The position numbers and the translations under genes were made by a program. From Candidatus Dormiibacterota bacterium (GTDB lineage: Bacteria > Chloroflexota > Dormibacteria > Aeolococcales > Aeolococcaceae): a DNA stretch of 64,000 nucleotides. Where the stretch lies: positions 104,444-168,443 of the forward strand of contig PMOL01000009.1 of assembly GCA_003162415.1 (NCBI GenBank), written 5' to 3'. Position 1 is the stretch's first letter. The number at the start of each line of letters is the position of its first letter. Positions 8,889 to 17,452 of this stretch are shown here, piece after piece. The notes beneath the pieces are model-generated. The model had not been told where the DNA came from, made no database searches, and saw nothing but the letters and a program-made list of their open reading frames with translations.

Positions 8889-10334
8889 GGTCACTCGGCC
8901 GGCCGATCCCGACCAGGTAACGCTGATGGCGCCGGTGAGCAGTGCCACACCGAGCAGCAGCACAGCCACCCAGGTGATGCCTCGGCCCGAGGCGAACACG
9001 AGGGATGTGAGGGCGACGCCGAGCGCCGTCCCGAGTCCGCGCGCCATGTTCAGGAGTCCCCCGGCCGCGCCCGCCCGCTGCTGGGGTGCTGCGAACATGC
9101 TCGCCGCATTGTTCGCGGCCACGAACATGCCCATGCCCGCGCCCGCGACGGCGAGCGCCACCACGATCAGATCCGCTCGGGTCGCCGACGCGGCCAGCAG
9201 CGCCATTCCGGCGGCGGTCAGGATCATGCCGGCGCCGGTCGGCGCGCGGGGGCCGATTCGGTCTCGGATCGCCCCGCCAAGGGGCGCCACCACAGCAAGT
9301 GAGACGGTGAGCGCGCTGAGTTCGAGCCCCGCGGCGAGAGGGCTGTAGTGGAGCCTGTTCTCGAGAAAGATCGGGACCGCGACGAGGCATCCGAAGAGGA
9401 CGACGTAGGACAGCATCGCCGCGGTGATACCGGCCACGAAAGCCGGATGCCGGAACAAGGCAGCATCGACAACCGAGCCCGGCACGCTTCGCTGGCGCGC
9501 TACAGCGCCGACGAGGAGCGCACCGGCGACCACAACCAGCGCGGGCTCGGCCCATGGAGGCGTTCCCGACTGGGCAGCGAACGATAGCGCCGCGAGCACG
9601 GCGGCGGGGATCGCCGCGAGCAGCAGGGTCCCGTACGGGTCGATGCGGCTCGTCGGATCGTGATGGGTGCTTCGCGGTAGGAAGAGCCAGCCGAGCACAA
9701 GCCCGATCAGCCCGATGGGGATATTCACGAGAAAGATGAGCCGCCAGCCGCCGAGCGAGGTGAGCGCCCCACCGAGCGCCGGACCGACGCAGAGCCCCAC
9801 GGCCTGGGCGGCCCCCTGCACGCCGAGTCCGGTGCCCAGCCGCCCTGGGGGAAGCACGTCGCGGATCAGGGCGTACGAGTTTGCCTGGAGCATCACGGCG
9901 CCGACCGCCTGCACGAGCCGCCCCGCAACGAGGAGGCCGAGGGATGGCGCCAGCGCACAGGCGGCCGAGCCGGCCACGAAGATGCCGAAGCCGTACGTGT
10001 AGAGGAGCTTGCGGCCGACCCGGTCGGCTATCCTCCCGACGGCAGCGACCATGCCCGCCAGCACGAGCACGTAGACGAGCACCACCCATTCGACACTTGC
10101 GATGGATGCGTGTAGGTTGGTGCGGATGGATGGAAGCGCGGTGGCGACAATGCTCGCGTCAAGCTGACCCATGAACGCTCCGACGCAGACGGTCGCCACC
10201 GCGAGCCAGGCAGCGGAATGGAGCGCTCGGATGCGCGCCGGCCGGCGGGGCTCCGTGAGCATCCGGCGAGCGGTGCGGCGCGGCCCCTCGGGTTCAGACA
10301 CGAACGCCCGGGCCTCGCTGCTCACCGTGTTCAT
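8877..10334 (-). CDS. MFS drug exporter, DHA2 (EmrB/QacA) type
   Basis: A 485-aa membrane protein with about 14 hydrophobic segments after a 40-residue basic N-terminal tail. GQLDASIVATALPSI in the first helix corresponds to the DHA2 signature LDxTVVNVALP. GRIADRVGRK is the loop 2-3 MFS motif. The long middle segment with a charged loop (PRSTHHDPTSRIDPYG) fits the two extra helices of 14-TM exporters. Expected function is proton-driven export of hydrophobic drugs. It converges on the beta-lactamase-fold gene. No cognate regulator is adjacent; the response regulator upstream is divergent. Confidence 0.88.
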   Translation of the reverse strand: MNTVSSEARAFVSEPEGPRRTARRMLTEPRRPARIRALHSAAWLAVATVCVGAFMGQLDASIVATALPSIRTNLHASIASVEWVVLVYVLVLAGMVAAVGRIADRVGRKLLYTYGFGIFVAGSAACALAPSLGLLVAGRLVQAVGAVMLQANSYALIRDVLPPGRLGTGLGVQGAAQAVGLCVGPALGGALTSLGGWRLIFLVNIPIGLIGLVLGWLFLPRSTHHDPTSRIDPYGTLLLAAIPAAVLAALSFAAQSGTPPWAEPALVVVAGALLVGAVARQRSVPGSVVDAALFRHPAFVAGITAAMLSYVVLFGCLVAVPIFLENRLHYSPLAAGLELSALTVSLAVVAPLGGAIRDRIGPRAPTGAGMILTAAGMALLAASATRADLIVVALAVAGAGMGMFVAANNAASMFAAPQQRAGAAGGLLNMARGLGTALGVALTSLVFASGRGITWVAVLLLGVALLTGAISVTWSGSAGRVTSVV

Positions 10335-10498
10335 GGGGGACCGCCATCACCACATCATCCAGCACGGCCGCGTCTGGGACCGGGTTCGGTGGCTGATGTC
10401 TCCACCCGGTGACGGAACGATGGTCGGCGAGATCGGATCGATTCCGCGCTCGATACTGCGATGACGCACCTGTCCACGCGCCCGGGAGGCCGCAACCG

Positions 10499-10888
10499 TT
10501 GACCCAGCAGCGCATCCTTCTTGCTGACGACGAACCGCGCCTGCTGCACGTCGTGGGGCTGTATCTCAGCATGGAAGGCTTCGAGGTCAGCGAGGCCTCG
10601 GACGGCAGCGAGGCGATCTCCATGCTCGAAACCGAGCAATTCGACCTCGCCATCCTCGACGTCATGATGCCCGGCGTCGACGGGATCGAGGTGTGCCGCT
10701 ATATCCGCTCGCAGCCTGCTACGCAATCGATGCCCGTGCTCGTGTTCACCTCGCTCTCCGCTGACAAGGACGTCGAACGTGCGCGCCTGGCCGGCGCCAA
10801 CCATCTGATTACCAAGCCCTTCAGCCTGCCGGGACTAGGCGCGGTGGTCCGCTCCTGCTTCGAGGACGCCCCAGCCCTCGCCGGCTGA
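10499..10888 (+). CDS. Stand-alone response regulator receiver protein (CheY-like)
   Basis: A 129-aa receiver domain with no output domain. LLADDEP near residues 8-14 is the acidic pocket, AILDVMMPG near 50-58 contains the phospho-acceptor Asp, a T in VFTSLSAD is the switch residue, and TKPF near 105 has the conserved Lys. The start chosen is TTG 10499, because GGGAGG precedes it by 9 bases; the open frame reaches back to 10409 without coding-like sequence. No histidine kinase is in the window, so the signal is unknown. The 164-base divergent gap to the MFS gene shows nothing else recognisable. Confidence 0.85.
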   Translation: MTQQRILLADDEPRLLHVVGLYLSMEGFEVSEASDGSEAISMLETEQFDLAILDVMMPGVDGIEVCRYIRSQPATQSMPVLVFTSLSADKDVERARLAGANHLITKPFSLPGLGAVVRSCFEDAPALAG

Positions 10889-10922
10889 CCTCCTCTGCGG
10901 GGTCGCTGCGTGAGAGCGTTTC

Positions 10923-11684
10923 TCAGGCGATCGCTCGGGTGAACCGGCGTGCCCCGATCAGCACTCCGACGACTGCCAGCGCCGCCATGATCGCCAACCC
11001 TTCGAACACGGCCTGGTCGAAGCCCTTCCCATTGAAGAGATCGCGTGCCGCGTTCACCGCGTAGGAGAGCGGATTCGCCTTGGCGATGTCCTGGAGCCAG
11101 CCCGGTGCAAGGTCGAGCGGCAGGAGCACGCCGCTCAGGAGCAGCAACGGCAGCGAGAGCGTGAAGATCAGCGGCGCGTATGAGTCCTCGCTCTTCAACG
11201 CGAGCGCGGCGGCGTAGGCGAGCGACGACATGCCGAGGCCGATCAGCGCAACCAGTCCAAGCATGACGATGACTCCGACGACGGTCGGCTTCAGCCCGAA
11301 GGGAATGGCGAGCAGCAGGAGGATGAGGGACTGGACCACGAGCGTCAGGATGTCGCGCAGCGCGCGGCCGAGCAGCAACGCAAACCTGCTGACCGGGGTC
11401 ACGCGGAATCGCTCGATGACCCCGGCGCGCAACTCGGCGATGAGCCCGAACCCCACACCGCTGGCGCCGAACAAGCCGAGCTGGATGAGCAGTCCCGGGA
11501 CGAACACGTTGTACGCGCCGCCGCCCGGGAATCCGTGCACCTGGACGAGCGATTTCAGCAGCGGCGCGAAGAGGACGAGGTAGAGCAGGGGCTGGATGAC
11601 GCCGATGGCCACCCATGCCGGGTTGCGCAGGAACACCAGCAGATAGCGCTGGAACATCAGCCACGTGTCTTTCAGCAATTTCAT
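10923..11684 (-). CDS. ABC-2 type permease, DrrB-like
   Basis: A 253-aa integral membrane protein with six hydrophobic segments, matching the ABC-2 permease family of drug and antibiotic exporters. It has the characteristic central stretch ERFRVTPVSRFALLLGR and the late NPLSYAVNAARDLF that precedes the last helix. It is encoded 12 bases after its ATPase gene on the same strand and is the third gene of the PadR-ATPase-permease operon. It should form the homodimeric membrane channel of the exporter. Confidence 0.9.
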   Translation of the reverse strand: MKLLKDTWLMFQRYLLVFLRNPAWVAIGVIQPLLYLVLFAPLLKSLVQVHGFPGGGAYNVFVPGLLIQLGLFGASGVGFGLIAELRAGVIERFRVTPVSRFALLLGRALRDILTLVVQSLILLLLAIPFGLKPTVVGVIVMLGLVALIGLGMSSLAYAAALALKSEDSYAPLIFTLSLPLLLLSGVLLPLDLAPGWLQDIAKANPLSYAVNAARDLFNGKGFDQAVFEGLAIMAALAVVGVLIGARRFTRAIA

Positions 11685-11696
11685 GACGCTTCCCTC

Positions 11697-12641
11697 CTAC
11701 GCCGCTTCGCGCAGCGAACGCCCGGTCTGACGCAGGAACACGTCGTCGAGGCTCGGACGGTTCAGTGACAGTGAGGCGAGCGGGATGCCCGCGGAGTCGA
11801 GCACGCGAATGATCTGGGGCATCGCGGTTTCGCCGCGGTCGACGTAGAGCCGCACCAGGTCGTCGGCAGCGGTCGCCTCACGAACGAACGGCTGACCCCT
11901 GAGCAGCTCGAGCACTCGGTCGCTCGCCTGGTCCGTGCCGACCACGACGACGTCGCCGGCGACCTGACGCTTCAGCTCATCGGGTGTGCCCAGAGCGACG
12001 ATCTTGCCTTGGTCGATGATCGCGATGCGGTCGGAGAGCGCGTCAGCCTCCTCGAGGTAGTGCGTCGTGAGGAACACCGTCGTGCCGGTGTCGCGCAACC
12101 TGCGGACCTCGTCCCACATTCGAGCCCTGCTCTGTGGATCGAGGCCGGTCGTGGGCTCGTCGAGGAAGAGCAGCTGAGGGAGGTGCATGAGCCCGATGCC
12201 GATGTCGAGACGGCGCTTCTGTCCTCCGGAATACGTCTTGGTCGGCCGGTCCGCGCAATCCGCGAGCTCGAGCGACTCGATGAGCTCCGCTGCGCGCGCA
12301 ATCGCACGCGGCTTGGTCATGCCGTAGAGGCGTCCCTGGATGACCAGCTCGGTCCGGCCGGGGATCTCCGGAGCGCTGCTGCCTTCCTGGCTGACGTAGC
12401 CGATGACGTAGCGCACCTTGGCGGGTTCGCGCCGGAGGTCGAAACCCGCGACGGTTGCTTCGCCACTGGTCGGCGGCAGGAGCGTCGACAGCATCCTGAG
12501 CGTGGTTGTCTTGCCCGCACCGTTGGGCCCGAGGAAGCCGAAGATCTCGCCTTTCTTGACGTCGAGATCGACCCCGGCGACCGCTTCGACGGGTCCCCGG
12601 CGCGACTTGAATGTCTTTCGAAGATTGTGTGTCTCGATCAT
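11697..12641 (-). CDS. ABC transporter ATPase, DrrA-like
   Basis: A 314-aa ATPase that would power the adjacent ABC-2 permease. Walker A GPNGAGKTT is at residues 38-46, the signature YSGGQKRRLD near 138, Walker B LLFLDEPTTGLDP near 160, and the H-loop in TTHYLEEAD. The ~90-residue C-terminal extension, including SLDDVFL, is the DrrA-type domain. Its ATG overlaps the stop of the upstream PadR regulator gene (ATGA), so translation is probably coupled. The family exports daunorubicin-like drugs, lantibiotics or lipids; the cargo here is unknown. Confidence 0.92.
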   Translation of the reverse strand: MIETHNLRKTFKSRRGPVEAVAGVDLDVKKGEIFGFLGPNGAGKTTTLRMLSTLLPPTSGEATVAGFDLRREPAKVRYVIGYVSQEGSSAPEIPGRTELVIQGRLYGMTKPRAIARAAELIESLELADCADRPTKTYSGGQKRRLDIGIGLMHLPQLLFLDEPTTGLDPQSRARMWDEVRRLRDTGTTVFLTTHYLEEADALSDRIAIIDQGKIVALGTPDELKRQVAGDVVVVGTDQASDRVLELLRGQPFVREATAADDLVRLYVDRGETAMPQIIRVLDSAGIPLASLSLNRPSLDDVFLRQTGRSLREAA

Positions 12642-13348
12642 GGTGTCTCCTCCCTGGTGGTGGACACGGGCTCGCCTCGCTCGCGATGGAGCAACTTTGC
12701 GAGGTGGTTTTCCCGATGGCGGCTGCGACGCTCGGCGTCGGCGGCGTGCATCGCCTCGAAATGCGCTCTGATCAGCTCCTCGTTCCAGACCAGAACGCCT
12801 TGCTGCATGTCAGCGAGGATGGATCGGATCCAATCGACCTCGGCCGTGGCCAGCGCCATCGCGTGCTCCAGCTCGAGCAGGACGAGCCTGGGGAGCCCGA
12901 GATCGTCCTGGGCCATGCTGAGCGTTGAGTCGAGCGCGGACACCCGTGCGCGGAGCGCGACCACACGGGTTGCCAGCGCGGTCTCGGCCCGCTCCTGGGT
13001 GATATAGCCGAGCAGTCCCACCGCGACCCGGAACACCGGCGTCTCGTCGACAGGCGTGGAGAGGAGGTCGGCGAGCCAGTTCTCGAGCTCCTCGCTGCCC
13101 TCGGGGGTAATCCGGTAGACGGTTCGCTCCGGCCTCCGGCCCTCGCGGCTGGTCTCGAGCGGCTCGATGTATCCAGCCCCTTCGAGCTCCTCGATTGCCC
13201 GGTAGAGGCTCCGGGTCTTGCCGACGGCATACGCCTTGTGGCGTTCCTTCAACAGCCGTTGGAGCTCGTACGGGTGGCACGGCTGCTCGCTGAGCAGGCC
13301 GAGCGTGGTCAGTGCGACCATGTCCTTGGGCTGAGTGCGGATTTCCAT
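12638..13348 (-). CDS. PadR-family transcriptional regulator
   Basis: A 236-aa regulator. The N-terminal winged helix (VALTTLGLLSEQPCHPYELQ, then TRSLYRAIEELEGAGYIEP and a YRITPEGSEEL wing) is typical of PadR. The C-terminal ~120 residues form the helical dimerisation/effector domain. It heads the operon with the DrrAB-like exporter, the classic arrangement for a ligand-responsive repressor of its own efflux genes. A TATAGT -10 lies 12 bases upstream of the ATG beside the short palindrome GCATCATGC (13367-13375), a candidate operator. Confidence 0.88.
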   Translation of the reverse strand: MEIRTQPKDMVALTTLGLLSEQPCHPYELQRLLKERHKAYAVGKTRSLYRAIEELEGAGYIEPLETSREGRRPERTVYRITPEGSEELENWLADLLSTPVDETPVFRVAVGLLGYITQERAETALATRVVALRARVSALDSTLSMAQDDLGLPRLVLLELEHAMALATAEVDWIRSILADMQQGVLVWNEELIRAHFEAMHAADAERRSRHRENHLAKLLHRERGEPVSTTREETP

Positions 13349-13360
13349 ATTGCGTTCCGC

Positions 13361-13375
13361 ACTATAGCATGATGC
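13361..13375 (-). promoter_or_regulatory. PadR operon -10 element and small palindrome
   Basis: On the minus strand, TATAGT (13361-13366) is immediately preceded by the palindrome GCATCATGC (13367-13375), just before ATG 13348. Transcription would begin about 6 bases before the ATG. The palindrome could be the repressor site. No good -35 is visible. Confidence 0.4.
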
Positions 13376-13393
13376 ACGCTTAGATGATGGGTC

Positions 13394-14608
13394 TCAGTCC
13401 TCGCAATGCCGGGCCACCTCGTGGTGCTCCTGCAAGTACTCGCGGATCGCGATCAGGGCGGCAATGCCGTCGCCGACAGCTGAGCCGAGTTGCTTCGTGG
13501 AGCCGCGGCGCACATCCCCGGCGGCGAACACCCCGGGCATCGAGGTGGTGAAGCCGCCTTTGTCGTCGACGAACCCGCGAGCGTCGAGGTCGACGCTGCC
13601 GCGGAGGAATGCGGTATTTGGGTCGAGGCCGATGAACACGAACGCTGCGCGCGGCGTGACCACCTGCTCCTCACCGGTCGCACGGTCGCGGAGGCGCACC
13701 GACTCGAGATGTCCCTTGCCGGCGAGCTCGGTGACCTCGGTATTGCGATGCACGACGAAGCGCGGATCGTTGTTGATCTTGTCCTGAAGGAGCCGCGAGG
13801 CGGTGAGCTCCGGCTCTCGCTGGACGATGCGGATGCGCTCGGCGAATCTGCCCAGAAACAGTCCTTCCTCGAGCGCCGAGTTGCCGCCACCGATGACCAG
13901 AAGCTCCTCGGCGCCGCGGTAGAACGGACCGTCGCAGGTGGCACAGAAATGCACGCCGGCGCCGATCAGGTCGTCCTCCCCCGGCACGCCGAGACGCCGG
14001 TACGATGACCCCGTCGCGATCAGCACCGCATGGCTCTCGATCTCCTGGCCGCTTGCCAGCTTCAGGCAGATGTCGCCGGCCTCGGCACCCTCCGCCGCGA
14101 CGTGCTCGACGCTCACCGCGCTGAGCAGTTCGACCTCGTAGCGGCGGGCCTGTGCGATGAATCGCTCGGCGAGGTCGGCACCTCCAACGCCGTCGGGGAA
14201 GCCGGGATAGTTGTCGATGCGCTCGGTGACGCCGGCCTGGCCGCCGAGCCCGCTGCGTTCGATCACCACGGCGTCGATGCCTTCTCGGGCCGCGTAGATC
14301 GCGGCGGCGAGCCCGGCCGGGCCGCCACCGACGATCGCGAGGTCGTAGCAGCTCCGCTGAGCCTCGAGGGTCAGCCCGAGCTTGCGCGCGAGCACCTCGT
14401 TGGTTGGGTCGATGAGTACCTCGGTGCCGTCGAAGACGACGGTCGGAATCGTGCGGCCGCCCTTCTGCAGCTCCTCGACGTGCTTGAGGGCCGCCGCGTC
14501 CTGGTCGATGTCGACCCAGTCATAGGCGACACGCTGCTCCGCGAGGAATCGCTTCGAGCGCTTGCAGTCCGGGCACCATGGAGCCCCGTAGACGGTGATC
14601 TGCGGCAT
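13394..14608 (-). CDS. Mycoredoxin/glutaredoxin-thioredoxin reductase fusion
   Basis: A 404-aa two-domain disulfide reductase. Residues 1-80 are a glutaredoxin/mycoredoxin-like domain with CPDC at 12-15 and TIPTVVFDG as the cis-Pro strand. Residues 85-404 are a thioredoxin reductase: FAD loop GGGPAG near 93, ATGSSYR, redox-active CATC near 220, NADPH loop GGGNSALEEG and the FAD C-terminal motif GVFAAGDVR. Electrons would pass from NADPH via FAD and CATC to the fused CPDC module or another acceptor. Its ATG overlaps the stop of the TlpA-like gene by one base (TGATG). With the mycothiol-type enzyme upstream, the acceptor may be a low-molecular-weight thiol system; that is inference. Confidence 0.92.
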   Translation of the reverse strand: MPQITVYGAPWCPDCKRSKRFLAEQRVAYDWVDIDQDAAALKHVEELQKGGRTIPTVVFDGTEVLIDPTNEVLARKLGLTLEAQRSCYDLAIVGGGPAGLAAAIYAAREGIDAVVIERSGLGGQAGVTERIDNYPGFPDGVGGADLAERFIAQARRYEVELLSAVSVEHVAAEGAEAGDICLKLASGQEIESHAVLIATGSSYRRLGVPGEDDLIGAGVHFCATCDGPFYRGAEELLVIGGGNSALEEGLFLGRFAERIRIVQREPELTASRLLQDKINNDPRFVVHRNTEVTELAGKGHLESVRLRDRATGEEQVVTPRAAFVFIGLDPNTAFLRGSVDLDARGFVDDKGGFTTSMPGVFAAGDVRRGSTKQLGSAVGDGIAALIAIREYLQEHHEVARHCED

Positions 14609-15114
14609 CAGGTGAGCTTCGAGAGATCGGTGCTGATGCCGGCCAGCGTACCGAGGAAACGATCGACGATGTCGCCCTTGGCGTCGATGACAATCAACGT
14701 CGGTGGGTCGATCACGTTGTACTCCGAGATGATCACTTCACTGGCATCGTTGACGCTCGTATAGGGCACCTTGTAACTGCGTTCGTAGGCGGCGCCGTTG
14801 GCGATCGGGTCCTGCTCATCCACCCCGAGGAAGATCACACCTTTCGGCATCCATTGTGCAGCCAGCTTGTTGAGGTCTGGCTGCTCCGCATTGCACGGGC
14901 TGCACCATGAACCCCAGAAGTCGAGCACCACGACGTGCCCGTGTGTCGACGACCATGCGAACTCGGTGCCGGTGAGCGTTGGGGCGCTGATCGGTGTTGC
15001 CGGCCCCACGGGACCGTTGCCCGCGATCGGCACCGAGCCCAGGTCCTGCTGCAGCCCGCACCCGACCAGCATCAGGGCCGCCACGATCCCGGTAGCAAGG
15101 AGTCGCGCCCTCAC
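14608..15114 (-). CDS. TlpA/ResA-like thiol-disulfide lipoprotein
   Basis: A 168-aa exported redoxin. A basic N-terminus and hydrophobic stretch end in the lipobox LVGC with Cys19, so it should be anchored on the outer face of the membrane. The thioredoxin fold carries WCSPC (Cys71, Cys74), VVVLDFWGSW before it and the cis-Pro segment DPPTLIVID. It is flanked on both sides by overlapping genes: its GTG start overlaps the stop of the mycothiol-type gene (GTGA), and its stop overlaps the start of the reductase fusion. It probably reduces extracytoplasmic disulfides, for example in cytochrome maturation. Confidence 0.88.
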   Translation of the reverse strand: MRARLLATGIVAALMLVGCGLQQDLGSVPIAGNGPVGPATPISAPTLTGTEFAWSSTHGHVVVLDFWGSWCSPCNAEQPDLNKLAAQWMPKGVIFLGVDEQDPIANGAAYERSYKVPYTSVNDASEVIISEYNVIDPPTLIVIDAKGDIVDRFLGTLAGISTDLSKLT

Positions 15115-15938
15115 GGTGTGACCGCCAGGTCCTCGAGCACGAGCCGCGCCAGGTTCTGGTCACCTTCGACGACAACGCGAGCGCGAGCCCCGGGGTCGCC
15201 GGCGCGGCCGCAGGTGAGCACGGTCAGGGTCGGCAGGTCGAGCCGGAGTGTCGAAGCCTGCGAGCTGGGGATCGTCGACCCGGCCCGTCCCCTTTCGCCG
15301 TCGAATGTGATGGCCCGCACCGCACCACCCGGCCCGCTGACATCGAAGACGATCACCGTCCCGGCGGAGGGGGCGATGCGCTCCTGGAGCTCGTGAGCAG
15401 CTCCCATGAGCATCCGCTCGCGGCTGTGCGCCGCGGCGACACCGTCGAGCCCGCCGGGCTCGCCCAGCGCGCGCCGGATGTCCTGTTCATGGGCCCAGAG
15501 ATCGAACACCCGGATCGCGAGCAGCGAACGGACCTTGGACTCACCGAAGAAGCCACGGCCCATCTCGTCGAGCTGCGAATCGGTCAGCGCGTCGAGTCGG
15601 GCCAGCCGTTCCGCGGTGACCACGCGGTACTCGGCGAGGAGGTCGAGCAACGGCACAGCCCGCCGGGCATCGACACCGATCTCCATGAACGCCCCAGGCT
15701 GGTTGCGGATGTAGGGCAGCCCTTCGGGCGGCATGTGCTCGACCCGCGGTCGCCCGACCAGGATGCCTTCGAGGTCGGTGATGTGCGCGATGTGATCGCG
15801 GACCGTCCAGCCGGGACAGCCGGTCGGCAGCATCGCTCGCTCATCGTCGAGCCCTTCCGCCAGCATGCCGACATTCGCGAAGATCTCGGCATAGGCGCTG
15901 CGGAAGCCTTCCGCAGTCGTGATATTCCCGCTCTCCAT
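15111..15938 (-). CDS. Mycothiol-dependent maleylpyruvate isomerase-type DinB protein
   Basis: A 275-aa protein of the TIGR03083/MDMPI family. The N-terminal DinB-like domain has GWTVRDHIAHITDLE and DLWAHEQDIRRALG, which supply the two histidines and acidic residue of the metal site. The C-terminal ~90 residues form the small alpha/beta MDMPI_C-like domain. ATG 15938 was chosen (MESGNITT) because a minus-strand TAGGCT lies 8 bases upstream and the longer ORF reads through the divergent NUDIX region. It heads an operon with a TlpA lipoprotein and a glutaredoxin-reductase fusion, pointing to thiol chemistry. The true substrate is not evident. Confidence 0.8.
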   Translation of the reverse strand: MESGNITTAEGFRSAYAEIFANVGMLAEGLDDERAMLPTGCPGWTVRDHIAHITDLEGILVGRPRVEHMPPEGLPYIRNQPGAFMEIGVDARRAVPLLDLLAEYRVVTAERLARLDALTDSQLDEMGRGFFGESKVRSLLAIRVFDLWAHEQDIRRALGEPGGLDGVAAAHSRERMLMGAAHELQERIAPSAGTVIVFDVSGPGGAVRAITFDGERGRAGSTIPSSQASTLRLDLPTLTVLTCGRAGDPGARARVVVEGDQNLARLVLEDLAVTP

Positions 15939-15946
15939 CGACGTGC

Positions 15947-15952
15947 AGCCTA
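15947..15952 (-). promoter_or_regulatory. Candidate -10 element for the redox operon
   Basis: TAGGCT on the minus strand lies 8 bases before ATG 15938 in the 37-base divergent gap. Confidence 0.35.
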
Positions 15953-15975
15953 GCGCGTCGCCACAATCAATCGCG

Positions 15976-16713
15976 ATGCCACCAGGTGCAGAATCCGGCA
16001 GCGCCGCCGGAATGACCGCGGTCAACTCGTCGGGGTTCCCGGCCCCGGCGGGCATCTATGCCGTCCCGGTGGTGCTCGCGCCTCTGTCCGGGCGGCTCCA
16101 CGTGCTCCTGGTGCAGCGGGTCGAGGCGCCCTTTGCGGGGACATGGGTGCTCCCTGGCGGGTTCATGAGTCCGAGCGAGCGGCCCGAGGAGACCGCCCAG
16201 CGCAAGCTCACCGAGAAGACCGGGGTCGGCGCTGTCTACCTCGAGCAGCTCGAGACCTACGGGGACCCGGAGCGCGACCCGCGCGGGTGGATTCCCACTG
16301 TCGCCTACCTCGCCCTCATCGACGCGGCGGTGCTCCGGGCAGACGAGTCCAGCTCGCGGTGGGAACCTGTCGACGCGCTCCCGCCGCTCGGCTTCGACCA
16401 CCCCCGGATCGTCGTCGATGCCGTCGAGCGACTCCGCGGCAAGCTCTGGTGGTCGAACATCGCGGTCGGGTTGCTCCCCGAGCGATTCACTATGCCGCAG
16501 GCGAGGCGGGTGTTCGAGGCGATCAGCGGCGTGACCTACGAGCCTTCGAACTTCCGGCGCGAGCTCGAGCAGTCGGGCCTGGTGCGTGCCACCGGCACGC
16601 TCGCCAAAGGAGGGCCGGGACGTCCCGCCGCGATGTACGAGTTCGTCGAGCGTCAGCCCGCATGGAGTCTTCGCCGGTCGCGTCCGCCGGCGATGTTGCG
16701 ACACCGAGCCTGA
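15976..16713 (+). CDS. NUDIX-winged helix protein, NrtR-like
   Basis: A 245-aa protein with an N-terminal NUDIX fold and a C-terminal winged helix (about 155-235: MPQARRVFEAI, then EPSNFRRELEQSGLV). This is the layout of NrtR regulators of NAD metabolism. The NUDIX box is degenerate: after G-x5-E-x7-R, the expected E-U-x-E-E is K-L-T-E-K, so two of the metal-binding glutamates are lysines. That favours a ligand-sensing role over hydrolysis. The start is uncertain: ATG 15976 or ATG 16012 (MTAVNSSG) are both possible without a clear ribosome site. It diverges from the redox operon. No NAD genes are adjacent. Confidence 0.75.
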   Translation: MPPGAESGSAAGMTAVNSSGFPAPAGIYAVPVVLAPLSGRLHVLLVQRVEAPFAGTWVLPGGFMSPSERPEETAQRKLTEKTGVGAVYLEQLETYGDPERDPRGWIPTVAYLALIDAAVLRADESSSRWEPVDALPPLGFDHPRIVVDAVERLRGKLWWSNIAVGLLPERFTMPQARRVFEAISGVTYEPSNFRRELEQSGLVRATGTLAKGGPGRPAAMYEFVERQPAWSLRRSRPPAMLRHRA

Positions 16714-16809
16714 TCCGCGACTCCCGACCTTCACTCAACTGCTCCTGCATCGTTCACGATACCGCGCAATTGGGCGCCCACCTCCAGCACCCACGCGAGG
16801 AGATCTGAC

Positions 16810-17343
16810 ATGACCGACCAGCCCGTCCCACCGGCACCGAGCCCGGCACCCGTCTCGATCCCCAAGGTCGAAGAGCTGTTCCACCGCGTCGAGCATCCGC
16901 GCATCGCACAGCGCAGAAACGAGAAGCCGGTCAAGGTTAAGGACGAAAGCGTCGGAATCAACGGGCATTTCGCGCTGATCATCACGGCTGTGGTCGGTAC
17001 GATGTGGTGCGCTTACGTGTTCACGCTGATTTCGCTCGTGAGCCTGCCGGACGCACTCAAGAGCGGATCGCTGATCACGATCATCAGCTGGATCGCACAG
17101 ACGTTCATCCAGTTGGTCCTGCTGCCGATCATCATCGTGGGCCAGAACATCCAGGGCAAGGCATCCGATAAGCGCTCCGAGCAGACGTACAACGACGCAG
17201 AGGCAATCCTCAGCGAATGCCTGCAGTTGCAGGCGCACCTTCAGGCGCAGGACACCGTGCTCGACGATGTGGTCGCCCACGTCAAGCAGCATCACCAGGA
17301 GTTGCAGCGGCTCGCCGCGAGGGTCGGCCCCGCGAGGGCGTGA
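16810..17343 (+). CDS. Hypothetical membrane protein with C-terminal coiled coil
   Basis: A 177-aa protein with GAGGAG 8 bases before its ATG. It has a Pro-rich N-terminus (about 1-20), a charged segment, two membrane segments (ALIITAVVGTMWCAYVFTLI near 55-75 and TFIQLVLLPIIIVGQ near 98-112) and a heptad-like tail (ILSECLQLQAHLQAQDTVLD onward) that may form a coiled coil. The two-helix pattern recalls small DUF1003-like membrane proteins, but the match is loose. It sits alone between the NUDIX gene and a phospholipase D-like gene. No function can be assigned. Confidence 0.7.
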   Translation: MTDQPVPPAPSPAPVSIPKVEELFHRVEHPRIAQRRNEKPVKVKDESVGINGHFALIITAVVGTMWCAYVFTLISLVSLPDALKSGSLITIISWIAQTFIQLVLLPIIIVGQNIQGKASDKRSEQTYNDAEAILSECLQLQAHLQAQDTVLDDVVAHVKQHHQELQRLAARVGPARA

Positions 17344-17452
17344 CGCCGTCGCGTGGCAGCGCGCGCGACTGCTGGATCGTGCGTTGTGTGGGCGTGCGCC
17401 GTGCGTAGAGTCGGGAGGTGCCGTGCGACCACGCCAGCGCGTTCGCGCCGCC

